This document shows, one piece after another, positions 45,823 through 54,114 of a DNA stretch of 64,000 nucleotides. The notes below the pieces were generated by a model that saw only the letters and a program-made list of their open reading frames with translations, was not told the origin of the DNA and did no database searches. The stretch spans positions 1-64,000 of the forward strand of contig NZ_NPBD01000011.1 of NCBI RefSeq assembly GCF_002272745.1. Reading direction: 5' to 3'. The position numbers and the translations under genes were made by a program. Positions within the stretch are counted from its first letter, which is position 1; every line of letters starts with the position of its first letter. This stretch comes from Terribacillus saccharophilus (GTDB lineage: Bacteria; Bacillota; Bacilli; Bacillales; Amphibacillaceae).

Positions 45823-46893
45823 ATGGAAAAATACCGCATTGACCCAAGTAAGGGTATGGAATTTGGAATATATACATTAGGAGACCACTTGGCTGACCCG
45901 CGAACAGGCGAACGTATCTCTGCCAAAGAAAGAATCCAACAGATGGTTCGGCTCGCCGAGCTTGCAGACCAGGCTGGCATCGATTTCTTCAGTGTTGGTG
46001 AAAGCCATCAACCTTACTTTGCATCGCAGGCTCATGCTGTTATACTGGCAGCAATTGCGCAAGCTACGGAAAAAATCAAAATCGGCAGTTCCTCGACAAT
46101 CCTTAGTACATCAGATCCTGTACGTGTGTATGAGAACTTTGCAACGCTCGACTTGATATCCAATGGACGCGCAGAAATTATCGCCGGCCGTGCATCACGT
46201 GTTGGGCTGTTTGAATTGCTTGGATACGATCTTCAAAACTATGAGGCGCTTTTCGAAGAGAAGTTCGATTTGCTTCTTCAACTAAATGAGGACGAAGTCG
46301 TCAATTGGAGCGGTGAATTCCGCAGACCTTTGCGAAATGCAGAAGTACTGCCTCGTCCAGTCAATGGCTCTCTGCCTATTTGGCGTGCTGTTGGCGGAAC
46401 ACCTGCCAGCGCAATCAAAGCAGGTTATGCTGGTGTGCCAATGACATTGGCAATGCTTGGCGGACCGGCAAGCGTGTTCAAACAGACAATTGATACTTAC
46501 CGGGAAGCGTTGGCAGCGCGTGGATTCGATCCAACTCAGCTGCCAGTAGCAACGACAGGATTCTTCTATGCAGCGGAGACGACTCAGGAAGCGTTACGCG
46601 ATTATTATCCGCACATTAATGAAGGTATGAAAAAGACGAATGGACAAGGATTCCCGAAACAATTATTCGCACAAGGTGCCGATCACCGAAGCATCATCAA
46701 TGTCGGCAGCTCACAGCAAATCATTGAGAAAATTCTCTATCAGCACGAGCAATTTGGACATCAGCGTTATTTAGCTCAGCTTGACTTCGGGGGTGTACCT
46801 TTCGAGAAAATGGCGCGGAACATCGAGTATATTGGCACTGAAATTTTGCCGGCTATTAAGAAATATACAAAGCAGGGAGGCGCTGAGCAATGA
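45823..46893 (+). CDS. LLM-class flavin-dependent monooxygenase
   Basis: 356 residues, a luciferase-like TIM barrel: EFGIYTLGDH at the start, FFSVGESHQPYFASQAHAV, and the loop GSSSTILSTSDPVRVYENFATLDLIS typical of bacterial luciferase-like monooxygenases. It should use reduced FMN supplied by the NADPH-dependent FMN reductase whose start overlaps its stop. Substrate unknown. Divergent from hxlR with the shared operator between. Confidence 0.9.
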   Translation: MEKYRIDPSKGMEFGIYTLGDHLADPRTGERISAKERIQQMVRLAELADQAGIDFFSVGESHQPYFASQAHAVILAAIAQATEKIKIGSSSTILSTSDPVRVYENFATLDLISNGRAEIIAGRASRVGLFELLGYDLQNYEALFEEKFDLLLQLNEDEVVNWSGEFRRPLRNAEVLPRPVNGSLPIWRAVGGTPASAIKAGYAGVPMTLAMLGGPASVFKQTIDTYREALAARGFDPTQLPVATTGFFYAAETTQEALRDYYPHINEGMKKTNGQGFPKQLFAQGADHRSIINVGSSQQIIEKILYQHEQFGHQRYLAQLDFGGVPFEKMARNIEYIGTEILPAIKKYTKQGGAEQ

Positions 46894-47456
46894 AAGTGGT
46901 AGGTATATCCGGCTCGATTGTCGGATCAAAGACAAAGACAGCAATGTCGCTTCTTTGGGAAGAGATGAGTAAGGCTTATCCTAATGCAGAACACGTGCTA
47001 TTGGACTTAGCGGACTATCAACTGCAATTCAGCGATGGAAGAAACTACTTGGATTACACTGGTGATACGGCATATGTCACCGAGCAAATCATGCAAGCAG
47101 ACATTCTGTTTATCGGTACACCAATCTTCCAAGCGTCCATTCCCGGCACATTGAAAAATGTATTCGACCTGCTGCCAACACAGGCATTACGCGATAAAGT
47201 CGCAGCTATCATAGTCACTGCTGGCTCAGCAAGACATTTCTTAGTGGCAGAGCAGCAGCTAAAACCGATTCTTTCGTATATGAAAGCTCATCTTGTATCG
47301 TCGTACGTATTTGCAGAAGAGAAGGATTTTCTGAACGGAAAAATCATCAATGATGATGTGCACTTCCGATTGCAAAGACTTATTGAAGATGCCTTCGACT
47401 TGGCGGAAGCACAAGCTTCCATACGAACGAAAAAAGAAGCAGAATATGATTTTTAA
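46890..47456 (+). CDS. NADPH-dependent FMN reductase
   Basis: 188 residues, flavodoxin-like: VVGISGSIVGSKTKTAM is the phosphate loop and ILFIGTPIFQASIPGTLKNVFDLLP the family signature (MsuE/SsuE-type). It overlaps the LLM gene by four bases (ATGA), so the two are a translationally coupled two-component monooxygenase. It would reduce FMN with NAD(P)H and pass it to the LLM enzyme. Confidence 0.9.
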   Translation: MKVVGISGSIVGSKTKTAMSLLWEEMSKAYPNAEHVLLDLADYQLQFSDGRNYLDYTGDTAYVTEQIMQADILFIGTPIFQASIPGTLKNVFDLLPTQALRDKVAAIIVTAGSARHFLVAEQQLKPILSYMKAHLVSSYVFAEEKDFLNGKIINDDVHFRLQRLIEDAFDLAEAQASIRTKKEAEYDF

Positions 47457-47460
47457 AATG

Positions 47461-47487
47461 AGAAGGCTCCCTTATTGGGAGCCTTCT
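47461..47487. terminator. Terminator between convergent FMN reductase and lipoprotein genes
   Basis: AGAAGGCTCCC/GGGAGCCTTCT, perfect 11-bp stem, 5-base loop, overlapping the last codons of the minus-strand lipoprotein gene. Confidence 0.7.
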
Positions 47488-48014
47488 GCGTATTCGTCGA
47501 TAATCGTACCATCTTCATACACACGATAGATGCCTGCAGTTCCAGAGCCGCCATTTTCTATCATGGATTTGGACTTCAGAACCAAAGTATAGTAGTTACC
47601 GGTTCCATCCATTGTAACCTCTCCACCGGCTGTCAAATCAAACTCAAGATCTTCATTTGCTGTAATACCAAGATTATTGGAAAGCAATGCCACTGCTTCG
47701 TCTGAACTGCCAACTGCTTTAAGATCCTGGATCTGCTGAGCCATTTCCTCTTCGGTAGTTTTCGTGCCTTCAGCACCTGTTTCAGCTTCATTATCCTGGT
47801 CTGTTTCTAGGTCTTTTGCAGCTGCTGTTTCTTCCTCAGCTTCAACTTCATTTGTTATTGCCGGTTGTTCTTTATGTTGCATTTGATTTTCCTTAGTATG
47901 TAGTTCTGCTTCTGGGGTCGTTGCTTGGGCTGTCTTTTCCATATTACTGCAGCCTGCAGCGAGCAGCAAAAGAAAAACAAGATATGTAATAATAAGATTG
48001 CTTTGTCGTTTCAA
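47472..48014 (-). CDS. Lipoprotein of unknown function
   Basis: 180 residues. Signal peptide with lipobox LLAAGCSN (Cys at about residue 22), an acidic low-complexity linker rich in Glu, Thr and Ala (about 25-95), then a small folded domain (about 95-180) with GGEVTMDGTGNYYTLVLKSKSMIENGG-like strands that I do not recognise. It should be anchored on the outer face of the membrane. AGGAGG lies before the ATG. Confidence 0.8.
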   Translation of the reverse strand: MKRQSNLIITYLVFLLLLAAGCSNMEKTAQATTPEAELHTKENQMQHKEQPAITNEVEAEEETAAAKDLETDQDNEAETGAEGTKTTEEEMAQQIQDLKAVGSSDEAVALLSNNLGITANEDLEFDLTAGGEVTMDGTGNYYTLVLKSKSMIENGGSGTAGIYRVYEDGTIIDEYAEGSQ

Positions 48015-48529
48015 AAAAGGTCCTCCTAATTACTTACAATGTTTAAGTTCACTGTAACATAAATGGAAGGATCAACCAATATTGTTAAGTTTAATTAATC
48101 CGTAATAGAGAGTCTTTCTAGTGAATTAATTGGAAGTTACAAGAAAATAACGCGAGTAAAGAATGGACGCACCGCCTGGATCACCTTTCTTAAAAGTATG
48201 TAAGATGGAGATACATTTCATTTTAAGCACCACATTGCATCATCCTTCCGCTATATACTTGTCTTACTAATATTGTAAGCGGTTTGACAATTTGTTTATA
48301 GAGGCTTAATTTGTAGTTCTTTGAAAGAAAGAGTCGAATAATAGAAATGATGTTGTTGGAAGAATCCTTAGAAAGATAGTAGAGAGAAACTGGTTTCGGG
48401 GGCAAACAGGTTTTAAGATGGTTGCTTTGTCCAAAGAAAAAATCCAGCATCAGCGCTGGAAGTAACTTTGCGAATAAGGCTCGGATATATTTTTGGAGCT
48501 TATAACATGGAACTTATAATGCCTGAAAA
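48015..48529. other. 515-base stretch without a convincing gene
   Basis: No reading frame here has a good ribosome site and protein-like composition; the longest, on the minus strand at 48223-48450, looks random. TTGACA occurs at 48285-48290 without a matching -10 at 17 bp. I see nothing else that can be named. Confidence 0.5.
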
Positions 48530-48697
48530 CTAAGACTTCGATTTTTTATTCGGCACCAAGTAGGCTCCAGCTCCAAGCAAAAGAGCCCCAAAAATAGCCA
48601 TACTCACACCGACAAATGTATTTGTTAGAGATAAGAAAATACCGCCAATCAGGATAAAGATTCCAACAAGATGCAAAAATATGTACTTTTCCATCAT
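48530..48697 (-). CDS. Small two-helix membrane protein
   Basis: 55 residues from ATG 48697 (or the ATG directly after it), behind AAGAGGGAG. Two hydrophobic helices (about 4-22 and 26-47) with a short charged C-terminal tail (NKKSKS). No family recognised. Monocistronic. Confidence 0.65.
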   Translation of the reverse strand: MMEKYIFLHLVGIFILIGGIFLSLTNTFVGVSMAIFGALLLGAGAYLVPNKKSKS

Positions 48698-48826
48698 AAT
48701 CTCCCTCTTAAGCAAAAATGCTATGTGTTAAGATTACTAAATAGTTTGACAATAAGCAAATAAACGTTTAACTAAGCCAATGAAGGGAAAAGGACTTATG
48801 AGATAAAATTGAAGGAGGCACTATTC

Positions 48827-49015
48827 GTGCAGGAAAAGTTTGATGTAGAATTTACGTTCATTGGTGGAGAGAAATACACATTCACAGATTATCAGTCTGG
48901 ATCTTATGTTCACGTTGTCAACGAGATTAAGGCAAGCGAAAACGGCTGGTTCGGTGTAGCTGGAGAAGTAGTTAATCTTGCGAATGTGACGAATGCAAAA
49001 GTAATCGAAAAATAA
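48827..49015 (+). CDS. Small soluble protein of unknown function
   Basis: 62 residues from GTG 48827; AAGGAGG ends 8 bases upstream. It is rich in aromatic residues and beta-strand-like sequence (FDVEFTFIGGEKYTFTDYQ, GSYVHVVNEI). A terminator follows directly. I do not recognise the family. Confidence 0.7.
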   Translation: MQEKFDVEFTFIGGEKYTFTDYQSGSYVHVVNEIKASENGWFGVAGEVVNLANVTNAKVIEK

Positions 49016-49027
49016 GGGCAAAATGGG

Positions 49028-49055
49028 AGCATCTATCACAGATAGGTGCTTTTTT
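49028..49055 (+). terminator. Terminator after the small protein gene
   Basis: AGCATCTATC/GATAGGTGCT with one wobble, 3-base loop, T run. Confidence 0.8.
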
Positions 49056-49219
49056 GTTGCGTGGTTACAGAGCTAAGTGTGTATTGGACAGAGGTAATAC
49101 TCGTAAACAAATCGTGTTAAATGAAATTTTACTGAAAATTAGAAAATCGGGTCTGTATGAAGCTGAGTTCAGTTTATTAGGCATGGTAAAGCTTCCAGTC
49201 AATTAATTTGTAAGAAATG

Positions 49220-49248
49220 TTGACAAACTATCCTGCTGCGATTATAGT
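49220..49248 (+). promoter_or_regulatory. Promoter of the T-box leader
   Basis: TTGACA (49220-49225), 17-bp spacer, TATAGT (49243-49248). Transcription should start near 49255. Confidence 0.75.
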
Positions 49249-49254
49249 TATGAA

Positions 49255-49543
49255 TAATTCTAAATTGACCGAAATATTTTAACAAAAGCGACGAATGGGA
49301 GTAGTAGTAGGATAGGCATAGCAATAGAGAGCTGCGGGTTGGTGAAACGCAGACTATGTCTACCTTCGAACTCACCCTGGAGCAGCAGAACTGATAGATT
49401 TATTCTTTAGGTTTTGACGAGTGACCTTCGTTACAAGGTGAAGAGTGGGTTTTTATAAAACCAACGAGAGTGGTACCGCGGAAGTGAAGAAGCCTTCCGT
49501 CTCTTTTCCATCCTAGATGGAGATGAGACGGAAGGCTTTTTTC
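49255..49543 (+). promoter_or_regulatory. T-box riboswitch controlling an amino-acid permease
   Basis: Stem I has AGTAGTAGTAGG on the 5' side, a helix TAGGCATAG/CTATGTCTA, the conserved apical GAGAGCTGCGGGTTGGTGAAA, and GAAC on the 3' side. The T-box sequence GAGAGTGGTACCGCGG is at 49466-49481. The terminator is a perfect 13-bp stem (49491-49503 with 49525-49537) plus six T. The UGGU in the antiterminator bulge pairs with tRNA ending ACCA. The specifier in CCTTCGAAC reads TTC (Phe) or CTT (Leu) depending on register; both tRNAs have A at position 73. Confidence 0.93.
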
Positions 49544-49581
49544 TTTGGAGAAATGCTAGAGAACAACAAGGAGGCAACATC

Positions 49582-50928
49582 ATGAAGAAGGATCAACATG
49601 GATTAAAACGAACAATGACAGCACGCCATATTATGATGATGGCGTTGGGCGGGGCAATCGGGGCCGGCTTGTTCAAAGGTTCAAGCTCCGCTGTCGATAT
49701 GGCTGGACCATCTGTCATTCTTGCTTATTTAATTGGAGGCATTATTCTATTATTCGTCATGCAAGGTCTTGCCGAAATGGCAGTACAAAATAAGGAAGCA
49801 AGAACATTCCGTGATTTGGTCCAGAATAGTATCGGAAAGTTTCCGGCATTCTTCTTGGATTGGATTTATTGGAAGATGTGGGTATTGAACATTGCTGCAG
49901 AAGCTGTCGTTGCAGCTATCTTCCTGCAATACTGGCTGCCTGATTATCCGGTATGGCTTTTGACGCTAATTGTTGCAGTGCTTGTGACAGCTGTCAATCT
50001 TTTCTCCGTAAAAGCATTCGCTGAGACAGAATACTGGCTGGCATTAATCAAGATAAGTGTTATTATTCTATTCATTCTTGCTGGTGTTGTCCTGTTGCTT
50101 GTTTCATTCGGAGATCATACAGCTCCTGGATTCAGCAATTTAACAGCACATGGCGGATTTTTCCCAAATGGTGCCGGAGGACTGGTTACAGCAATGCTTG
50201 TCGTTATCTATTCCTATGGAGGAACAGAAATCATTGGTGTAACGTTGGCAGAAACGAAAAATCCGGAAAAGGTTGTACCAAAGGCTGTACGCAGCACACT
50301 GACTCGAATCATTGCATTCTACCTGTTTCCGTTCTTCATTATTGTGAGCCTTATTCCATGGAATGAAGTGAACAGTTCGGCAGTAAGTCCATTTGTACTT
50401 GTCTTCCAGCTTATCGGAATTCCGGGAGCAGACCATGTCATGAACGCAGTCATTTTACTGGCGATTATTTCGTCCATGAATTCAGGTCTTTATGGCTCAT
50501 CACGCGTGCTTTATACGCAAGCACTCGACGGCAGAATCTCGAAACGGTTTGCTTGGCTGTCAAAAAGACAAGTGCCGGTAGTCGCTATACTTGTTTGTAC
50601 ATCCTTCTTATATGTAGGCGTGCTTATTTCCTTGTTTATAGGAAGTAAGACATTTGATTATTTAATGGGATCTCTTGGTTACACGGTTCTGTTCATTTGG
50701 CTGATCATTGCTTTTGCCCATTTGAAATCACGGAAAGTTCAGCCTGATAAAGGCACATATTACGTCAAAGCATTTCCGGTAACGACATGGCTTGCAATCA
50801 TTGCTTTACTGCTCATACTCATAGGAGTAATCTGGACAACATCTATAGTTATAACAGGAGTGACGTTAACAATATATTTGGTTATTATAGGAGCATTCTT
50901 TATCAAGAAGCGCAAAAATAGGCTATAA
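49582..50928 (+). CDS. Amino-acid permease (AAT family), T-box regulated
   Basis: 448 residues, twelve membrane segments of the APC superfamily, AAT branch. The first segment carries GGAIGAGLFKGSSSAVDMAGP, the unwound substrate-binding helix, and segment 6 reads YSYGGTEIIGVTLAETKNP. AAGGAGG precedes the ATG. Expression is set by the T-box leader, so it is made when one tRNA is uncharged; the substrate is most likely that amino acid (Phe or Leu by my reading) or its relatives. Confidence 0.92.
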   Translation: MKKDQHGLKRTMTARHIMMMALGGAIGAGLFKGSSSAVDMAGPSVILAYLIGGIILLFVMQGLAEMAVQNKEARTFRDLVQNSIGKFPAFFLDWIYWKMWVLNIAAEAVVAAIFLQYWLPDYPVWLLTLIVAVLVTAVNLFSVKAFAETEYWLALIKISVIILFILAGVVLLLVSFGDHTAPGFSNLTAHGGFFPNGAGGLVTAMLVVIYSYGGTEIIGVTLAETKNPEKVVPKAVRSTLTRIIAFYLFPFFIIVSLIPWNEVNSSAVSPFVLVFQLIGIPGADHVMNAVILLAIISSMNSGLYGSSRVLYTQALDGRISKRFAWLSKRQVPVVAILVCTSFLYVGVLISLFIGSKTFDYLMGSLGYTVLFIWLIIAFAHLKSRKVQPDKGTYYVKAFPVTTWLAIIALLLILIGVIWTTSIVITGVTLTIYLVIIGAFFIKKRKNRL

Positions 50929-51076
50929 TCCTTACCTGTAAAGTTAAGTTTTAGAAAAATTTGATTATTGCACCCCTCTTTCTGTTCGGATACTATATAC
51001 TAGTATACTTATTTTGAGTCAGGGCTTTACTACACATATTTCCATGCTCGAAATGAAGGAAGAGGGGAGCATATAT

Positions 51077-52441
51077 ATGGCTGAAGAAAAGTTAGCCAGA
51101 GGGTTGAAAAACAGGCACGTCCAATTGATTGCGATTGGCGGAGCGATTGGTACAGGATTATTCCTTGGTGCCGGAAAATCAATTCACCTGACTGGACCAT
51201 CCATTCTATTTGCATATTTAATTACCGGTATTTTCTGTTTTCTTATCATGCGAGCGTTAGGGGAGATTCTATTAAGTAATCTTGGATATGGATCCTTTGT
51301 GGACTTTATCGGTGATTACTTTGGTGATCGAGCTGCCTTCGTTACGGGATGGACCTATTGGTTCTGCTGGATATCGATTGCGATGGCAGATTTGACTGCA
51401 GTGGGAATCTACACACAATTCTGGTTCCCGGGAGTACCGCAGTGGATGCCAGGGTTGGTTGCACTTGTGATTTTACTCATTATGAACCTAGCGACAGTAA
51501 AGCTGTTCGGTGAGATGGAATTCTGGTTCGCTTTAATAAAGATTGTTGCAATCTTGGCATTGATTGTTGTTGGTGTCTTCATGATTCTCCGCGGTTTCTC
51601 GACAGATGCTGGACCATCCAGCTTTGCGAACCTTTGGGATCATGGCGGTTTCTTCCCGAATGGCATTCACGGATTTATTCTATCGTTCCAAATGGTTGTC
51701 TTCGCCTTTGTCGGAATTGAACTTGTCGGTCTGACAGCGGGAGAAACAGAAGATCCGGAAAAAGTCATTCCAAGGGCAATCAATAATATTCCGATTCGGA
51801 TTCTTGTATTCTACATTGGTGCACTCATCGTTATCATGAGTATCTATCCATGGGATGCCATCAATCCTGCGGAAAGTCCGTTTGTCCAAGTATTTACAGC
51901 AGTTGGAATCGTCGCAGCTGCAGGTATCGTCAATTTCGTCGTTTTGACATCAGCAGCATCAGCTTGTAACAGTGCGGTCTTTAGTACAAGCCGTATGGTT
52001 TATAGTTTAGCCAAGGAAGACCACGCACCGCAGCCATTCAAGAAGCTGAATTTGCGTAAAGTACCGAAGAACGCATTGTTCTTCTCCATAATCGTCATAT
52101 TAATTGCGGTTATTCTGAATTATGTTATACCTGAAGGTGTATTTACCTTAATTACTAGCATTTCGACAGTCTGTTTTATCTTCATCTGGGGTATTACAGT
52201 TCTAGCCCACTTGAAATATCGTAAGACACGTCCAGAGCTAGCAAAGAAAAGCAAATTCAAAATGCCGTTATCACCGATATCCAACTATCTAATCCTAGCA
52301 TTTCTGGCATTCGTTATCGTAGTACTAGCATTAGCTGAAGATACACGTATTGCCTTGTTTGTCACACCTATATGGTTCATTATTTTGTTGGTTGTTTATC
52401 AGGTTCGTGTAAAAGCGAAGAATAATGCAGCAAGTAATTGA
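51077..52441 (+). CDS. Amino-acid permease (AAT family)
   Basis: 454 residues from ATG 51077, behind AGAGGGG. The N terminus EEKLARGLKNRHVQLIAIGG and IGTGLFLGAGKSIHLTGP are typical AAT (AapA/CycA/RocE group), and segment 6 reads FVGIELVGLTAGETEDPEKV. It is a paralogue of the permease upstream but lacks a T-box in the 148 bases before it. It may be read from the upstream transcript or its own promoter. D-Ala/Gly/Ser or aromatic transport is possible. Confidence 0.9.
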   Translation: MAEEKLARGLKNRHVQLIAIGGAIGTGLFLGAGKSIHLTGPSILFAYLITGIFCFLIMRALGEILLSNLGYGSFVDFIGDYFGDRAAFVTGWTYWFCWISIAMADLTAVGIYTQFWFPGVPQWMPGLVALVILLIMNLATVKLFGEMEFWFALIKIVAILALIVVGVFMILRGFSTDAGPSSFANLWDHGGFFPNGIHGFILSFQMVVFAFVGIELVGLTAGETEDPEKVIPRAINNIPIRILVFYIGALIVIMSIYPWDAINPAESPFVQVFTAVGIVAAAGIVNFVVLTSAASACNSAVFSTSRMVYSLAKEDHAPQPFKKLNLRKVPKNALFFSIIVILIAVILNYVIPEGVFTLITSISTVCFIFIWGITVLAHLKYRKTRPELAKKSKFKMPLSPISNYLILAFLAFVIVVLALAEDTRIALFVTPIWFIILLVVYQVRVKAKNNAASN

Positions 52442-52445
52442 TTAG

Positions 52446-52473
52446 AAAAAGCCCTCTTTTGGAGGGCTTTTTT
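52446..52473 (+). terminator. Terminator after the second permease
   Basis: AAAAAGCCCTC/GAGGGCTTTTT, 5-base loop. Confidence 0.88.
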
Positions 52474-52495
52474 ATTTATGCTTTTAAGCGAATAA

Positions 52496-53092
52496 TTAAT
52501 GCCTGATCATAACACTCTCGGTATGAAACCTGAAAATATGCAGCAGCTGTTCTGCCATGAAGGGAGCAGGTTTATCGAACCCTTTTTGAATCCATTCAAC
52601 AATCAATCCAATTATGCCATGAATGCGATACGTACAGAACAGTTCAAGATCTATTTCTGCATCAATTTGACGAAAATAAAAAGCATAGTCTCTTCGGAAA
52701 AGATAATGAAGCTGATCTGTCATCTTTTCTTTAAAAAAATTGTCCGAAGTGCTACCAAGCATTAGCTGGTAGAATGCTTTATTTTCCAGGAAGTGATCAA
52801 ACAGAACAATAGATTCTGCTGGCAGGCTCCGAAAGTCTACCATTCCTAACTGCTCGTAAGGTTTTCGGAAAGCTATGGTCATCTCATCAAGCATATCCTC
52901 AAAAAGTTCATCCAGCAGATCTTCTTTCTTTTCATAATGGGTATAGAAGGATCCCCTGCTGACACCAGCTTCTTCGGTTATTTCAGAAATATGGATTTTA
53001 TGCAGTGTTTTCTTTGCCATCAGTTTCATTAAAGCTTCTTTTAACGCCTGCTGGGTTCTTTCTACTCGTTTGTCAGGATAGGTAATGCTCAC
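52496..53092 (-). CDS. TetR-family regulator
   Basis: 198 residues: TetR HTH (about 12-58, ISEITEEAGVSRGSFYTHYEKKEDLL) and a C-terminal helical domain of the TetR_C_7-like type. It is divergent from a short-chain dehydrogenase gene, and an inverted repeat TTGAACA-N13-TGTTCAA lies in the gap. Probable repressor of that gene and itself. The inducer is unknown. Confidence 0.85.
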   Translation of the reverse strand: MSITYPDKRVERTQQALKEALMKLMAKKTLHKIHISEITEEAGVSRGSFYTHYEKKEDLLDELFEDMLDEMTIAFRKPYEQLGMVDFRSLPAESIVLFDHFLENKAFYQLMLGSTSDNFFKEKMTDQLHYLFRRDYAFYFRQIDAEIDLELFCTYRIHGIIGLIVEWIQKGFDKPAPFMAEQLLHIFRFHTESVMIRH

Positions 53093-53111
53093 ATGTTTCT
53101 CCTCACTTTTA

Positions 53112-53138
53112 TTGAACAGTTCGGTTTTTCTTGTTCAA
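53112..53138. promoter_or_regulatory. Candidate TetR operator
   Basis: TTGAACA (53112-53118) and TGTTCAA (53132-53138) form a perfect inverted repeat between the divergent tetR and SDR genes, 20 bases upstream of the tetR start. Confidence 0.5.
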
Positions 53139-53231
53139 AATAACTTTCTATCTCTATTATCGCATATTTTCGCAACAAAAGGATTCCTCTATGATAGAAA
53201 TGTAAGCGTAGAACATAAGGGGGAAGAAACA

Positions 53232-54002
53232 GTGACATTTCCAGTTTTAGAAGGTAAGGTAGCAATCGTGACTGGCGCAGCAATGGGGATGGGTCTAGCT
53301 ACTGCGAAACTATTTGCCGAAGCTAAAGCAAAAGTTGTTGTAGCAGACTTCAATGAAGAAAAAGGTAAAGCTGCAGTGGAAGAAATTGAAGCAGCTGGCG
53401 GAACAGCTTTCTTCGTGAAAGTAGATGTATCTGATTCAGCACAAGTAAAACAGATGGTAGAAAAAACAGTAGAAAAGTTCGGACGTCTGGATGCTGCTAT
53501 TAATAACGCAGCTCTTACACCGGATAATGCGCCAGCAGCAGAATTCGATGAAGCGTACTGGAACCGTTTGATTTCGGTCGATCTAACAGGTACAGCGCTT
53601 TGTATGAAATATGAATTACAGCAAATGATCAAGCAGGGAGAAGGCGGCAGTATCGTAAACATCTCTTCTGTCAGCGGCTTCCGTCCACAGCCTAATAACA
53701 TCGCATACGTTGCAGCTAAGCATGGCGTTGTAGGTATGACCAAGGTTGCAGCTCTTGAAAACGGTCCGATGAACATTCGTGTAAACACAGTCGCTCCTGG
53801 AGCAATTGATACACCGATGCTTAGAGGTTCCCTGGAAGAAACGGGCCAGACAGAAGAAGAATTCGCACCGATGCTAAGCCTTCTTGGCAGATTTGGTCAG
53901 CCAGAAGAGATTGCTCAAGCAAGCCTATGGTTAGCGTCTGATCAATCTTCTTATGTGACTGGTACGACTATTCATGCTGATGCAGGTTATACAAGCAGAT
54001 AA
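53232..54002 (+). CDS. Short-chain dehydrogenase/reductase
   Basis: 256 residues from GTG 53232, which has AAGGGGGA upstream; the longer frame to 53085 overlaps tetR and has no ribosome site. Classical SDR: cofactor loop VTGAAMGMGLATA, NNAA, catalytic Ser in INISSVSG, YVAAKHG (Tyr and Lys) and APGAIDTPM. Asp after the second strand (VADFNE) indicates NAD preference. Substrate may be a secondary alcohol or ketone; similar proteins are called cyclopentanol or glucose dehydrogenases. Confidence 0.9.
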   Translation: MTFPVLEGKVAIVTGAAMGMGLATAKLFAEAKAKVVVADFNEEKGKAAVEEIEAAGGTAFFVKVDVSDSAQVKQMVEKTVEKFGRLDAAINNAALTPDNAPAAEFDEAYWNRLISVDLTGTALCMKYELQQMIKQGEGGSIVNISSVSGFRPQPNNIAYVAAKHGVVGMTKVAALENGPMNIRVNTVAPGAIDTPMLRGSLEETGQTEEEFAPMLSLLGRFGQPEEIAQASLWLASDQSSYVTGTTIHADAGYTSR

Positions 54003-54009
54003 CGAGTTT

Positions 54010-54039
54010 AGCACCCATTCCTTGAGTGGGTGCTTTTTA
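54010..54039 (+). terminator. Terminator after the SDR gene
   Basis: AGCACCCA/TGGGTGCT with T run. Confidence 0.82.
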
Positions 54040-54114
54040 ATTTTCATAACCTTTCTTCTTCCTAGCTGTAAAGTAGTAAGATAATAGTAGAGGAGAACAA
54101 AGGGGACGACTTAT

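Noticed and set aside
48176..48190. CTGGATCACC followed by TTTCT, like the 3' end of 16S rRNA
   Set aside because: Only about 15 bases match and the anti-Shine-Dalgarno CCTCC is not there; no rRNA gene surrounds it. Likely chance.
48223..48450. 75-codon minus-strand frame in the 48.0-48.5 kb gap
   Set aside because: No ribosome site, no matching promoter, and a random-looking sequence.
53085..53231. 5' extension of the SDR gene
   Set aside because: It overlaps tetR and the inverted repeat; GTG 53232 has a strong ribosome site and starts at the normal SDR N terminus.
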